Assembly: GCA_025766275.1 (NCBI GenBank)
Contig: JAFKAC010000184.1
Span: 16,208-80,207 of the forward strand
Reading direction: 5' to 3'
DNA: 64,000 nucleotides
Origin: Lactarius indigo
Lineage: Eukaryota > Basidiomycota > Agaricomycetes > Russulales > Russulaceae
Below, in pieces: positions 1-11,076 of the stretch. A program made the translations under genes and the position numbers. The stretch's first letter is position 1; each line of letters begins with the position of its first letter. The notes under the pieces were generated by a model. That model saw nothing but the letters and a program-made list of their open reading frames with translations, made no database searches and had not been told where the DNA came from.

Positions 1-110
1 TAGTCACACTTACACGGACGAACGGGGTTACATTGCATCTGTATACTTTTTTTTTTTTTTTTGAAACATCGGTATATTTTGATTCTTGCCTTAATCCCTT
101 AATCATCGCC
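1..110 (-). pseudogene. Downstream part of an interrupted coding sequence (base layer)
   Basis: Read on the minus strand, this stretch continues the frame of the fragment at 30443-30573 if the 30-kb element at 119-30434 is removed and one 8-bp target duplication is kept; the junction reads ...ILTPHP then AMIKGLRQ. A run of about 16 T (A on the minus strand) at 49-62 follows, after which coding is doubtful. The product is not recognised. The window edge cuts it off. It could belong to a host gene or to a still older transposon. Confidence 0.4.
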
Positions 111-118
111 GGATGAGG
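111..118. repeat. Left target-site duplication GGATGAGG of the Tnp2-like element
   Basis: The 8 bp directly before the left terminus CCCAGTCAAAA are repeated at 30435-30442 directly after the right terminus. A 7-bp reading (GATGAGG) is also possible because the terminal G/C run is ambiguous. Confidence 0.7.
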
Positions 119-947
119 CCCAGTCAAAACCCCGATGAACGAAACAGGATAGGAATGAATTCGATTGAATTGATTCAATCGAATTCAACTTTCCGGACTA
201 TATCCGATCAGATTCATTCGTGTGTTGTAAATAATTGATATTTGTTGCATGCAATTGCACAACGATTGATTTCGCCCGTTGAATCTTATTGATATCCGTT
301 GAATCTTACTGAATGTTGTTGAACCATGCACAAACGCGGAGAATTGAATTACAATGAGTTCAATTGATCTGAGTCCGTTCTACTGCAATACACGACAAAA
401 GAATTCATTCTACACTACCAAGAAGCTACCAATTCGACCGAGGCTCCAGCGAGGTCTTCAAGCCGGCGTCGAGCCAGCAGTTTTCTTCTTCATCACCTCG
501 AGTTCGTGCCGGGTATATGTCTGTAGATACAATTGGGTTAGATCGTGTCAGGTGAGAAATGGATGACTTACCATGCGGGTATCTTCGTCCAACTCGTTCC
601 ATATCTTCGCAAATTCATCGCGTGTCACTTGATGGTCCTTGAGGAAGTCGATTGCGTAGAGGTTCCTATGGGGCTGTGTTAGGTCAAGTGGTCGAAATGA
701 TCCCGATACGTACCTCGCAGTTGTGCTCTTTCCGGGGCGCATGATGCCCGCTTTCTTCGTCTTGGTCTTCGAGGCTCTCTTATCGGTCTTGCTGGTCGCC
801 TCCGAGGCATCGCCAGACGACGCTGCTCCAGGCGTTGGAGCACTCGTCACTGTGTCCGTCGCCGTCGTCGGCGCGTCGTCGGTTGTGTTGGTGGATTCGC
901 GTTCGGGGCCGGGCTTTGCAGGGACGCCATTGGTGGCGGTCGACGGT

Positions 948-955
948 GCACCTTC
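948..955. repeat. Left 8-bp target-site duplication of the KDZ element (GCACCTTC)
   Basis: GCACCTTC is repeated at 19975-19982. Keeping one copy restores an open reading frame on the minus strand. Eight base pairs is the duplication length known for Zisupton/KDZ transposons. Confidence 0.85.
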
Positions 956-1021
956 ACATAATGGCGCAAGTTAGTGACAATGTGTATGTAAAAGCCCATG
1001 TGCATATAGACCTTACAGGTT

Positions 1022-2700
1022 GTTGAAACCCATGTGGGCCCATCAAGCAAGAGTGAGCATATATCATGAGTGGGCCCATGGATAGAACTGCCAAGATAAA
1101 TGAATGGGCCAATTGTAGTAGCTGGGAAGTTTTGTCAATAGTATACAGTGGGCCCATGGTTAAACTCATTGAGAGCTGCCAAACACATTGAGTGGGCCCA
1201 CAATCAAGGCATAGTATAAATTGACCTATTACATTGGTGAAACCACATGGGCCCATGGATCGAACTGCCGAGATAAATGGATGGGCCAATTGGCACAGCT
1301 AGGAAGAGTTGTCAATATATTAGAATGGGCCCATTGTTGAGCCTACAAAGACCTGCCAAACATCTTGAGTGGGCCCATGATCAGGCAGGGTGTAAATTGA
1401 CCTATTACATTGGTAAAACCACATGGGCCCATCAAGTAAGAGGGGCATATATCATGAGTGGGCCCATGGATCAAACTGCCAAGATAAATGGACAGGCCAA
1501 TTGGCACAGCTAGGAAGAGTTGTCAATATATTAGAATGGGCCCATTGTTGAGCCCACAGAGAGCTGCCGAACATCTTGAGTGGGCCCATGATCAGGCAGG
1601 GTGTAAATTGACCTATTACATTGGTGAAACCACATGGGCCCATCAAGCAAGAGTGGGCATATGTGATGAGTGGGCCCATGGATAGAACTGCCAAGATAAA
1701 TGGATGGGCCAATTGGCACAGCTAGGAAGAGTTGTCAATATATTAGAATGGGCCCATTGTTGAGCCCACAGAGAGCTGCCGAACATCTTGAGTGGGCCCA
1801 TGATCAGGCAGGGTGTAAATTGACCTATTACATTGGTGAAACCACGCAGGCCCATCAAGCAAGAGTGGGCATATGTGATGAGTGGGCCCATGGATAGAAC
1901 TGCCAAGATAAATGGATGGGCCAATTGGCACAGCCAGGAAGAGTTGTCAATATATTAGAATGGGCCCATTGTTGAGCCCACAGAGAGCTGCCGAACATCT
2001 TGAGTGGGCCCACGATCAGGCAGGGTGTAAATTGACCTATTACATTGTTGAACCCACATGGCCCCATCAAGCAAGAGTGGGCATATATCATGATTGGGCC
2101 CATGGATAAAACTGCTGAAATAAATGGATGGGCCAATTGGCACAGCTAGGAAGAGTTGTCAATAGTTTAGAGTAGGCCTGCGGTTGAACTCATCGAGAGC
2201 TGCCGAACAACTTGAGTGGGCCCATGATCTAGACATAGTGTAAATGGACCTATTACATCGATCAACCCTCGTGGGCCCATCAAGTAGCAGTGGGCATATA
2301 TCATGAGTGGGCCCATGGATAGAACCGCTGGCATAAAAGGATGGGCCATGGACACTGATTGGAAAAACTGCCGAGATAAACGAATGGGCCAATTGGCACA
2401 GCTTAGAAGAGTTGTCAATAATTTAGAGTGGGCCTGGGTTGAACTCATTGAAAGCTGCCGAACACATTGAACAGACCCACGATCTAGTAATAGTGTAAAT
2501 AGACCAATTACATAGGTAAAACCCATGTGGGCCCATCAAGTAACAGCTGGTATATATCATTAGTGGGCCCATTGATAGAGCTGCCGAATAGCTCAGATTG
2601 GCCATGGACACTGATTGGCAAAACTGCTGAGATAAATGGGTGGGCCAATGGCCATAGTCGTGAATTGCTGTTGATGGTTTGCAGTTGGCCTAGAATTGAA
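1022..2700. repeat. Left subterminal tandem array of the KDZ element, unit about 212 bp
   Basis: Four well-preserved units start near 1277, 1488, 1700 and 1912 (period 211-212 bp), with diverged units on both sides to about 2700. Each unit contains several TGGGCCCA palindromes, the phrase AACTGCCAAGATAAATG, a TTGACCTATTACAT block, and in most units AGCTGCCGAA (1562, 1774, 1986, 2198, 2453, 2579). Open frames that cross the units on both strands are artefacts of the period not introducing stops. Confidence 0.9.
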
Positions 2701-2988
2701 TCACAGAGAGCTACCAACCATCCTCACTGGGACTACTTAAGCCCTACAATGTTCCTGCAAATAATACCGACGGTCCCAAATGGCCTCTACATCACCCTCA
2801 TAGCACCTTTACTGAGTATCTTACATTGTGCTGGTGTCCTTTTTGGAGATCCCGACTTTGTCATTTGAGTTGCCCATTATCCTTTATCATATCAACCAGC
2901 AATCTCTTCTGGGTGTACTTAAATTGCATCTGAATCAAGGCTGCTATATGCGTACTATTTAAGTATTCGACACCGCTATATAATGTTC

Positions 2989-3943
2989 TACGCCTCAATA
3001 TTGTCCAGCTCATCTACCATAGCGTCTACAACCTCACTCAAAGCAATCTCCCTCTCATAAATCCGCCAAGCTTGGACGTAGATCCGCCGAAGTCTTACAG
3101 CTTCGGCACGTAAGATCGACACCCGAGTTCCCAGGTCGTACTCTTCTTGCTAGAAAGAAACAATGGTCAGTTTTCACTATGCTAGGTTGACAATGTGGCG
3201 CACCAGCTCTGAAGGTGCTTCCTCCTGACTGACCTCACCTTCCTTTATCTCAGAGTTGCTGGGAGATGGGGCACGATCACCCCAATTCCAAGCTGTGCAC
3301 ACAGAGTTAGAGACATATATAATCAGTAGAAATGAGACTTACTGCGAGCTGCCGAATGGCTGCCGAAGGTCTCTCTGGCCTCGGTAGGTAGAGAGACGCC
3401 TGTCCCAGATCTTTCCTCCTGTGTTGGCACTGGGTCAATGCTGGGTTGTTGAGTCCCTAGAACCAGTGGGGCTTCCATCCTCGACGCAGGGTCAGTCCCC
3501 TGATCTTGGATGTCAGGTGAGGTCGGCATATCCTTGCCGAAGTTGTCTTGAGATTCTGGTGAAGGCAGCTTGTCCACACCAAAGTTGCGTTGTCCATGCG
3601 AAGAGGGTGACAAGGGTGACCCATCCCTGCCAAGATTGTGTTGGCGTTGGGGGGATGGTGACATATCCATGCCGAAACTATGTCGGCGTTGAGGAGAGGG
3701 TGACCCACCCATGCCGAAACTGTATTGGTGTTGAGGGGATGACAACCCACTCATACCGAAGCTGCGTTGACTTTGAGGGGAGGGTGACCCATCCATGCCA
3801 AAGCTGTGTTGGCTTCGTGGAGAGGGCGACCCATCCATGCCAAAATCGTCTTGACCTTTGGCAGATAATGGCGCATCTCTTCCGGTCACAAGCTGCCGAG
3901 TGTCAACCGATAGTGCAAGAAAAGGGCGAGACATAGCTAGCAA
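2989..3943 (-). CDS. Unrecognised KDZ-element protein with FGMDGSPSP repeats
   Basis: The first exon (3943 to about 3345; the second Met at 3934 is an alternative start) encodes a low-complexity protein built on an imperfect 12-14 residue repeat of the type FGMDGSPSPQSQ, present about nine times. Two introns follow (about 3285-3343 and 3150-3205), and the last exon ends at a TAG at 2989-2991 after a helical, Arg/Glu-rich segment (LRAEAVRLRRIYVQAWR, IYEREIAL) that could form a coiled coil. It is divergent from the Cys-cluster gene at 4179, sharing a 235-bp promoter with a CGGCAGCT site at 4091. No domain is recognised. It may be a structural or DNA-organising protein of the element; that is a guess. 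Confidence 0.7.
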
Positions 3944-4178
3944 AGAAGTGGGACAGTTTGATGAGGCGGTGATAAGGGAGACTCAATGCGGAATGAGCCT
4001 ATATATCTAGATTGCTTATTACGCAAGAGACACTCAAGATTCATTACTGTTTTTTGCTGAGTCAGGTTCCAGATTCCAGATCGGTAGTTTCGGCAGCTCG
4101 GCAGCATGCCGCTTGTTGACCTCGCTTCAATGTGGCAACGTAAACTGCCAACACACTTTTTTCTTACCCACCAACGCC
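3944..4178. promoter_or_regulatory. Divergent promoter of the KDZ element with CGGCAGCT site
   Basis: This is the only spacer between the minus-strand gene at 2989-3943 and the plus-strand gene at 4179. It contains CGGCAGCT at 4091-4098 followed at once by CGGCAGCATGCCG, 81 bp upstream of the plus-strand start. Promoter function is inferred from position. Confidence 0.5.
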
Positions 4179-5793
4179 ATGAATTCCCTCCTCCATATCA
4201 CCGCTAGGGTTGAGGCCGCTGTTGCAAGCTATGTCAGCGTTTGCGATGTTGCTGACAGGGCTGAATGGGAACGCCGCTTTGAGGAAGAGAAGGTACGTAC
4301 TTAATTCAATTGCAGTTTCCATCCAATCCCCATTTGAACTAGGTCCTCATGACGCGAGAGTTCAGGAGGCTCCGGCGAAATTCGGGGGACCTGCCAGCGC
4401 TACACCCAACGCTAGCCACCTTGTATATCGTCCTCGATGCCAAGGGGGATTTGTCAGACATCGGCAGGGGGCACCCTTCAATTAACAAGCACAAATATTA
4501 CCTGCCCAGTGCCAAATTCCCCGCCGACATCTCGCACCTATTGCCTCCAAATGAGGGCCGCTGGTGGGAGCACCTTGGTAAGTCACTGTTCACCTTTCCC
4601 TCAAACACAGTCTAAACCTCCACAGCTGCCAAGCATGGGGATGGGGGGGTGCCCGCTGGAAATGCAGCACCAAGTCCTACACCGCCACCACCACCACCAC
4701 CTTCACCTCCTCGTCGGCACCTGCCGAAGGTGACGCTCATCATGGGCCCACCTCCTGAAGACTCAGAAGACGAGATGGAGGTAGACCAGCTGGAGGAGGT
4801 GAGCAATAATACTTCCCCATTTACGTTTTGTTTCTGATTAACTCCATAAGTCCCCTGAGCCTCCCTCAATCCACAAGAAGGGAAAGAAGAAGGCAGCTGG
4901 TTCGGCAGCTACCTCGAGGAAGCGCAAGCTTACTTCACCACCGCCGCGCCGTTCCAAGAAGCGGAATGTGCCAGTCCGACTCCCTCCCAAAGTGATAGGA
5001 GACGAGTTGGAGAGTGAGGACGACGACGACGACGAGTATGAATTTTCGGTGCGTAGTTATATATTTTCATTAAGATTCGGCTGAAAGAACTTGGTGATAG
5101 TGTGAAAGATGCATCAAGGCCAATGTGCACTGCGAGCCACAGCCGACAGCTCCCTGCTTGCGCTGCCAAAGCAGCAAGGTGGGGTGCAGCTTGATGCCGC
5201 CAAACTCGAAGACAGGCAAGACCGATCGGCGCCACCTGAAGCCGGAAGTGGTGTGCAGGTACCGCATCGCTCAGTACAAGGTGCGGGAAGGAAAGCAGCC
5301 CGCAGCTGCATACAGGAAGACGTCGGAGGCGTCAGACTCGGCAGCATCAGCCTCAAGGTTGGTTGAGGGGCTGACGCTGTACAGCACGTCATCCAACGCA
5401 GCGTCTCCAGCTTCGCTGGCCCCCACGGCGCCTGACTCTCCCACCTCTCCCAACCCCTCTGCCACCGACACCACTGCCACCGCTACCGCCGCTGCAGCTG
5501 CCGGTCCCTCCGCTCCTGCTGCAGCTGCCGGTGCTGCCGATGCCACCCCCGCGATCACTCCCTCCCTCCGTCGGCGCTTGCAACCTGCACGACGCCTTGT
5601 GCCAGTTGTGGAGGTGCCAATGCCCTCACACTTGGTTCTGTCATCCTCTCGGCAGCGTTCTGGGGTTTCGGCAGCTCAAGCACCTCAGGAAGTTCCTGAG
5701 CACAACTCTGCCGAAAGGATCCAACACCTGGAGATGAGGTTGGCGGATGTCGAGGAGAAATTGGAGGTGTTGATGAAAGGCGGTGGGGCATAA
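4179..5793 (+). CDS. KDZ-element protein with Cys cluster, basic region and C-terminal coiled coil
   Basis: The gene starts at MNSLLHIT and has five or six short exons: 4179-4291, about 4343-4578 (MTREFRRLRR, INKHKYYLPS, EGRWWEHL), a Pro-rich exon, an exon with a Lys/Arg-rich probable nuclear signal (KKGKKKAAG, SRKRKLT, RRSKKRNV) and an acidic run, and the final exon from about 5107 to the TAA at 5791. The final exon opens with a CIKANVHC...PCLRCQSSKVGC cluster, resembling half-degenerate Zn(II)2-Cys6 binuclear clusters of fungal DNA-binding proteins. It is followed by an Ala/Pro/Thr-rich linker and a predicted coiled coil (RIQHLEMRLADVEEKLEVL). It is the best candidate in the element for a sequence-specific DNA-binding protein. 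Zinc binding and DNA binding are inferred, not shown. Confidence 0.7.
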
Positions 5794-5949
5794 AAGGCTG
5801 ATTAGGCCTTCATGTTTTCTGTTTCATCAAGTATAAGTTTTTGCAACACATCTGTATATCGACTACGACGAATGGACAATAGATACTACAATGAGGACTT
5901 GTGATACCATGAATTAGAGAGTGGATGGAGAAAGGTGATACAAAGACTG

Positions 5950-8335
5950 CTAGCGACGCGCTCTCTTCCTAGAATACATATTGCTACCCCTATTGGGAAC
6001 TTCAGGTTCTAGATACAACAAAGAAGTCATTACTTACTGCGTTTGCTTGACCCGCTCTGTAGGCCGTGTTGAACACCCTGAGCGCCGAGTCTCAGGCTGT
6101 GCATTTATGGTGGGGTTGCTGACTTTTTGACGCTTGGGGGGACGAGTATCGGCAGCTGTGTCGGGAACTGGTCTATGAGTGGTAGATGCCTCGGCAGCTT
6201 GATCCGCCCTTGAGCTTCCTGTTGTAGAGTGGCGTTGTGTGATAATGCGAGGGCGAGGGCGAGTGTGAGGGGGTGCAGCGTTGGGTGGGTGCGGAGATGG
6301 ATCTCGATCTCCCTGTCCCAGCTCCTCACACACCTCGGCACCATTTCCATGCCTTTGGCTGCTGGTGCTGTGGTGAGGGTGAGGCTTAAGGTGCGGAAAA
6401 AGATGGTAAGCATCTCCCATCAACACAAGGAGCTTACTTACATCGCTTGGACCCCCAGCGCTGTCTTCTTGGCCATTACCGTCAGCCCCCTCTTTGGTTA
6501 GAGCATTTCCATCTCCAGGGGTTTCTTCATCATTTCCTTGTGCCTGACGCCCCCAGACATCTCTCATCTTGAAACGGAATGGGATCTCGCCGGCAGCTTG
6601 CCTTTGCGTCCAGTGTTTGAGCAATGCATTGACATCCTCTTGGCGAATGTGATGGTACTGAGTGAGCGTAACACCGGCCGGCAGGTACTTGGAAAGGATG
6701 AAGTCACCTGGGGTCTCTTTCAGTCTGGCCCATGGGATTCTGCCCTTTCCCCCGCCCACGGCAATCTCTGATAAGTTCATAAGTGATAGGTCTACTACAA
6801 GCTGTAGCTCACTTACTGTACGTCTCGCCCATGAACCTGCCGATGAGGTACTTCCTGTACATGAGACCCTCGCGTTCGATGGCTTCCCATCTCGGCAGCA
6901 TGGGATACCCATTCTTGTCTATCACCAGCTTGATAATTGGCGTTGCATCCTTCCCTTTTCCCTCCTCTTCGCTGTCATTGCTAGCATGGACTCCTATAAA
7001 GGTGCCGCATTAGCACACTTCCCTTGAAGCAAAATAGACTCCCACCAAAGGACTCGGCAGTCCATCTTGAGAAGTCCTCGACCATTGGGTCCCTCTGCCA
7101 GTCTTTGTGTCGCGATTTGAAGGACGTTCCACCCAATTCGTTATTGATGTCATGGCTAGGTAATAGGTCGCTAGATTGTAAGTAGATAGAATTTGATACT
7201 CACAACATGATCGCCGGTTCGCCATCACTGTCGCAGTAGCCTGCTAATATGGCAACCCGTACACCATATTGGCGGTACATGGACTCAGAAAAATCTCGCA
7301 TGGTGTTGATACCATGTTTCCCAAACATCCTTGATAGGACTTAGTTACTTCCCACACGATAGAGTGCTTGGCATGCACGTACCGCTGCTGCTGCCGAGGG
7401 GGAGCCTGTTGCTCTGTCCATTTCTTCGCCTCCGCTCTGTACTTCACCCATGTATGTTCATCTAATCTCTGGCTGATCACCTTGATGGACTTTTTGTAGC
7501 AACCAAGGTAGGCTGCCGATCCCCGCTTCGACCCAGACATTTCGAGAGCCATCTTGTCAAGTTCCTTTCGGTGAACATCAACCAAAATGTCGTGATATGT
7601 CCATTTTCTGTGACAAAACTGGCATCGTCTTCGCTCCCGTCGGCACCTGTTATAAAGGAATCGGCGTACAAACTACGAAATATGAGAGCGGTGCAACATT
7701 GTTGAGGCTAAAGCAAACATACCATTTCTACGCCATCTCTATTGAAGCCCACGCCTTGTCACCAACTTTTCTTGATGCTGTCAACGGAAACTTGGATGAT
7801 TTTGGACCGAGAATCTGGGTCGGCAGCTCGGAATGCAGCAATGTGCCTCTGCAATATGTCGGTTTGTTCATCTGTTAGTTCAATACTCTGGCTTGAGTGT
7901 GAAGCAATGTCAATGGAGGGCGTCTGTGTAAACAACAAGTGTACCCACCTCGCTTGACCCATACTATCACTTTCTTCGTTTCCGGGAGCTACACCCTCTT
8001 GAGTGACCATGTCTAGATCGCCAGGTGCGATCGAATCCCTGTCCAAGGTCACATTTTAGCAGTCATACATTAGACCAGAATACACACCTCTCATTTTCTG
8101 TGCTACCTCCCTCCTCATCATCGGTAGGAACGCCCCTTCGAGCGATGACATGTAAATCACCAGAGATGATTGACACCCTATCGAAAGATAAATCTGAGCA
8201 GTTAGACTGCAGGCAAAAATTGTAGTCGCTGTCATCAGGGTCTTCAGAGTCTGAAGACTCAATGCCTGGCCCTTTGCGCTCAACCTCTTTGGTAGGCTTG
8301 GTAGGCTTTTTCATTTGTTTGCTGGTGTTCGGCAT
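5950..8335 (-). CDS. Large multi-exon KDZ-element protein of unknown function
   Basis: The gene starts at 8335 (MPNTSKQMKKPTKP, a Lys-rich start followed by an acidic stretch) and is spliced through about ten exons to a basic end QKRARR at 5950-5952. Recognisable coding blocks include DEQTDILQRHIAAFRAADP, MALEMSGSKRGSAAYLG, WEV-type block near 7340, YRQYGVRVAILAGYCDSDG (7218-7310), HDINNELGGTSFKSRHKDW (7080-7150), IIKLVIDKNGYPMLPRW (6890-6960) and GRIPWARLKETPGDFI (6640-6770), then a Pro/Thr-rich tail. The order of globular blocks suggests a real conserved protein, but I cannot name a domain. It is divergent from the TET/JBP gene with 184 bp between start codons, suggesting joint regulation. 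Exon borders are by eye. Confidence 0.65.
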
Positions 8336-8519
8336 CGGGAAGGTAGGTTTTTCAAGAGGGATAGACTTAAGGTCTAAAGGTTCGGCAGCTTTAAGGCATT
8401 ATATCACGTGCCAACTTGTGCTCGGCAGCGTGGGATTGTTTATCGGGAGCTCAACTCCCACGGAATCCGCATGTATCGGCAGCTAATCATCTTCATTCAA
8501 GTCCCTTGACGCTGAGGAA
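8336..8519. promoter_or_regulatory. Divergent promoter of TET/JBP and its neighbour, with two CGGCAGCT sites
   Basis: CGGCAGCT occurs at 8393-8400 (58 bp from the minus-strand start) and 8477-8484 (36 bp from the plus-strand start), with a further CGGCAGCG near 8421. Shared regulation is an inference. Confidence 0.55.
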
Positions 8520-9814
8520 ATGCAGGCTTTCCAGCTCCCTCAGACGTGCACACTCTCCCCCCTGAGTCTGTCCCATCTCTGTGCCGAATACCTCCGTGCT
8601 CAGTTCCAATACAAGTTAAACCAGCGCTCCTCTCAGCCAATCAGCGTTGCTAAGGCACCACGAGCTCCCTTGATGCTGCCGGTGCCTCTAATTTCAGAGC
8701 TGGATCGAATTGCACTCACTCTGGTGGATGCATTCATGAACCGTGGTTAGTGACACAGACTGGGCACTCAGACATATATCCTGAGACAATCCAAGCAGTG
8801 CAGATAAACTGGGATATTACACGTTATGCAGATAAGCTCCCAATGAAGCCAAACAATCCAGGAACCCAGGTGTCCAAGCAGAAAGAGGCCAGCCTGAAGA
8901 GGCAATATCCTCCGCTGGAGGGTACGGCAGCTGCCCTTACCATTTCAAGGCCCTGCATTGTCATTGACAACCAAGGAATGATATTGGCATGGCATCTTCC
9001 TGGAATCTTGAATGATTCTCGGCAGGTAAGTTTACTCACCTTGTCCGATCACCGCATCAAATATAATGTATTTTAGGGTGAAATGATGGCAGCAACAGAG
9101 AAGCTACATTTTTTGTTGAGCAAGCATCAAAGTAGCACATCTTGGCGTGTTGATCCAGAAATATTTCCTTCAGGGCTAGAGGGCCTTCAGGGGGTGATCA
9201 ACATATCACCTGCATGGTTCCAACAAGGACATGAGGTGAATTTTCTCTACCAGTAATGTTTTATCATTCAGCAGCTGATTTCAATTGAGATGGTACAACC
9301 ACACCCCCAGGTCGGTGCGGCTTTGAGAAAGCCAGCTGTCTTGGACTGGCTAGATTGCATCACTCAATCCAATTCAATATTGAGTGCAATCCTGGCTGTC
9401 ATTCATCCGGAGCTTTATAATACCGGTCAGGATACCTTCAAACGGCTAAGAGAATGTGCCGAGATCCAGCCACAGGATGTCCTCCGTCAATGGACATCCG
9501 TTTTCAACGGCGTCTCTGTCATTTGTAATCGCCTCACGCCGCCACATCGGGACGGAAATTCCAGGAAACAATGGTATGATTTGCTGGCGTCTGTTGGGCG
9601 CTACCGAAATTGCAATTTGAGGCTGCCGGGAATTGGACTCTCGCTGGAGTATGGTCCTGGTTCAGTAGTTGGCCTGTTAGGGGGGACGCTGGAGCATGAA
9701 GTGCACAATTTTGAAGGAGAAAGAGTATGCTACGCATACTTCATGAGGGATAGAGTACATGAGTGGGCAGGGGTTCCAGGGAATTCTTGGATGAACATAG
9801 CCCACTATCAGTAA
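8520..9814 (+). CDS. TET/JBP-family 2-oxoglutarate/Fe(II) dioxygenase, fungal KDZ-linked type (apparent frameshift near 8747)
   Basis: The catalytic exon 9287-9814 carries the double-stranded beta-helix signature: the iron-binding HxD in TPPHRDG, the strand LRLPGIGLSLEYGPGSVVG, the distal iron His in LEHEVHNF and the 2-oxoglutarate Arg in GERVCYAYFMRDRVHEW. Enzymes of this family oxidise 5-methylcytosine or thymine bases in DNA; in mushrooms they are expanded together with KDZ transposons. Upstream exons are 8520-8750, 8751-9025 and 9077-9235. The first ends NRG at a TAG (8748-8750), while the coding frame continues one base out of phase (LVTQTGHSDIYPE). No intron of usable length explains this, so a 1-bp deletion or a sequence error is likely. 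If real, the N-terminus is lost but the catalytic domain could still be made from a later start. Confidence 0.85.
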
Positions 9815-11076
9815 CATAGCGACTGTCAAAGCTTTCTCCTATATATCTTTTCTTGACTTAGCAAGGCCAGAATTCGATACCACTAGCAATGGGAATCAGT
9901 GTAATAGGGCATGGCTATTATGGTATATCTATGATTTCGGCAGCTCACTGTCGGTGCAAGGTTTCACAAATATAAAGAAATATTGTTATTTTTGCGGCAG
10001 CTCACCAAACGTCTTGAACAGAAATGGTGATCCATAGTAAATTACAATCCCTCTCTATGAAAAATCTCTCTCAGCTCCCTCTCCTGAGCTGCCAGACAAC
10101 ACTCTATTTGGGGCATTACCAATGACATCTCATTCATTGGCTAGCTACTAACATCAGACCTGGGTGATGCTATGATATAGGGAAGATGTAGTTTCTGGAT
10201 CTTCCTCCTTAACAGATACCCTTATCGCTGCAGGATCTGAGCTCTACACTGCTAGGAAACTACATCAGCATATTTGGGCATACCCCCCATGGCGGATCCA
10301 TGGCTTCGGTAGCTCATTTGTTAGTACGATATTTTGCAGATACAACATTATATTGTTTTTCGGTAGATCAGTAAATGTCTCTGGAGCGATAATTCCTGGT
10401 AATTGTCCCTCAGCCAAGTCAAACTGTTTGCCATCTTAATGGGGTGTACTCATGTCACACTCCTAGAGACCATACTATCGAGCCTTGTCTCAATCACAAG
10501 AGAAATATCTTGTTTTTTGTCAAGACAGACGGCATCTGTGTTATCTCTGTGTTATATTGCCGAGGCTGCCGAGATGGTAATATGGTCTAGTACACTTTCG
10601 GTAGCTACCAATCAACCAAATGGTAGAAACCCTAAAATAATGACAGACACTGCTGCCAGGTACCTTGAGAAGGCACACTTTTGCATAAACAGAACTGTTG
10701 ACCCCAAATTTGTGCTTCACAGTTGAGGATGAACGAAGCAACATGCTATCAAAGGGTATCTCATGTCATATACAATAGATAAAATATGTGCTACATGAGA
10801 GAACAGCCTGAAGTGGTTTAAGTAGTTGCCGATAGTAGTGTAAGTGACCACAGGTCCAGTCCAGTCCAGTTTAACAGCACAAAGTGGTTTGATTGGCTGC
10901 CAAACCTGGTTTATCTAAGCTACCGACAGTAGCGTGAGTGACCACAGGTCAAGTCCGGACCGCAAAATCCACAGACGCAATACCCAGCCAGCCAAAGCTG
11001 CCGACAGGTTAATTGGAGGCGCTGCTTCTTCAGGGACATATACTGCAACACACGACACATCCATTCTTAGTTTCCC
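9815..11076. other. Gene-free spacer inside the KDZ element
   Basis: No convincing coding exon is seen in 1.26 kb. The spacer holds CGGCAGCT at 9938, 9995 and 10996 (the last 74 bp before the KDZ transposase start), one-mismatch copies CGGTAGCT near 10308 and 10604, and a diverged tandem duplication of about 95 bp (around 10820-10866 and 10915-10960, sharing GTGACCACAGGTC). Confidence 0.6.

Noticed and set aside
1022..2700. CRISPR-like regular spacing
   Set aside because: Units of 212 bp are repeats over their full length, without unique spacers or cas genes, in a fungal genome.
1277..2717. Many open frames of 60-119 codons on both strands over the left array
   Set aside because: They repeat with the 212-bp unit and exist because the period does not introduce stops; no protein-like composition or splice pattern.
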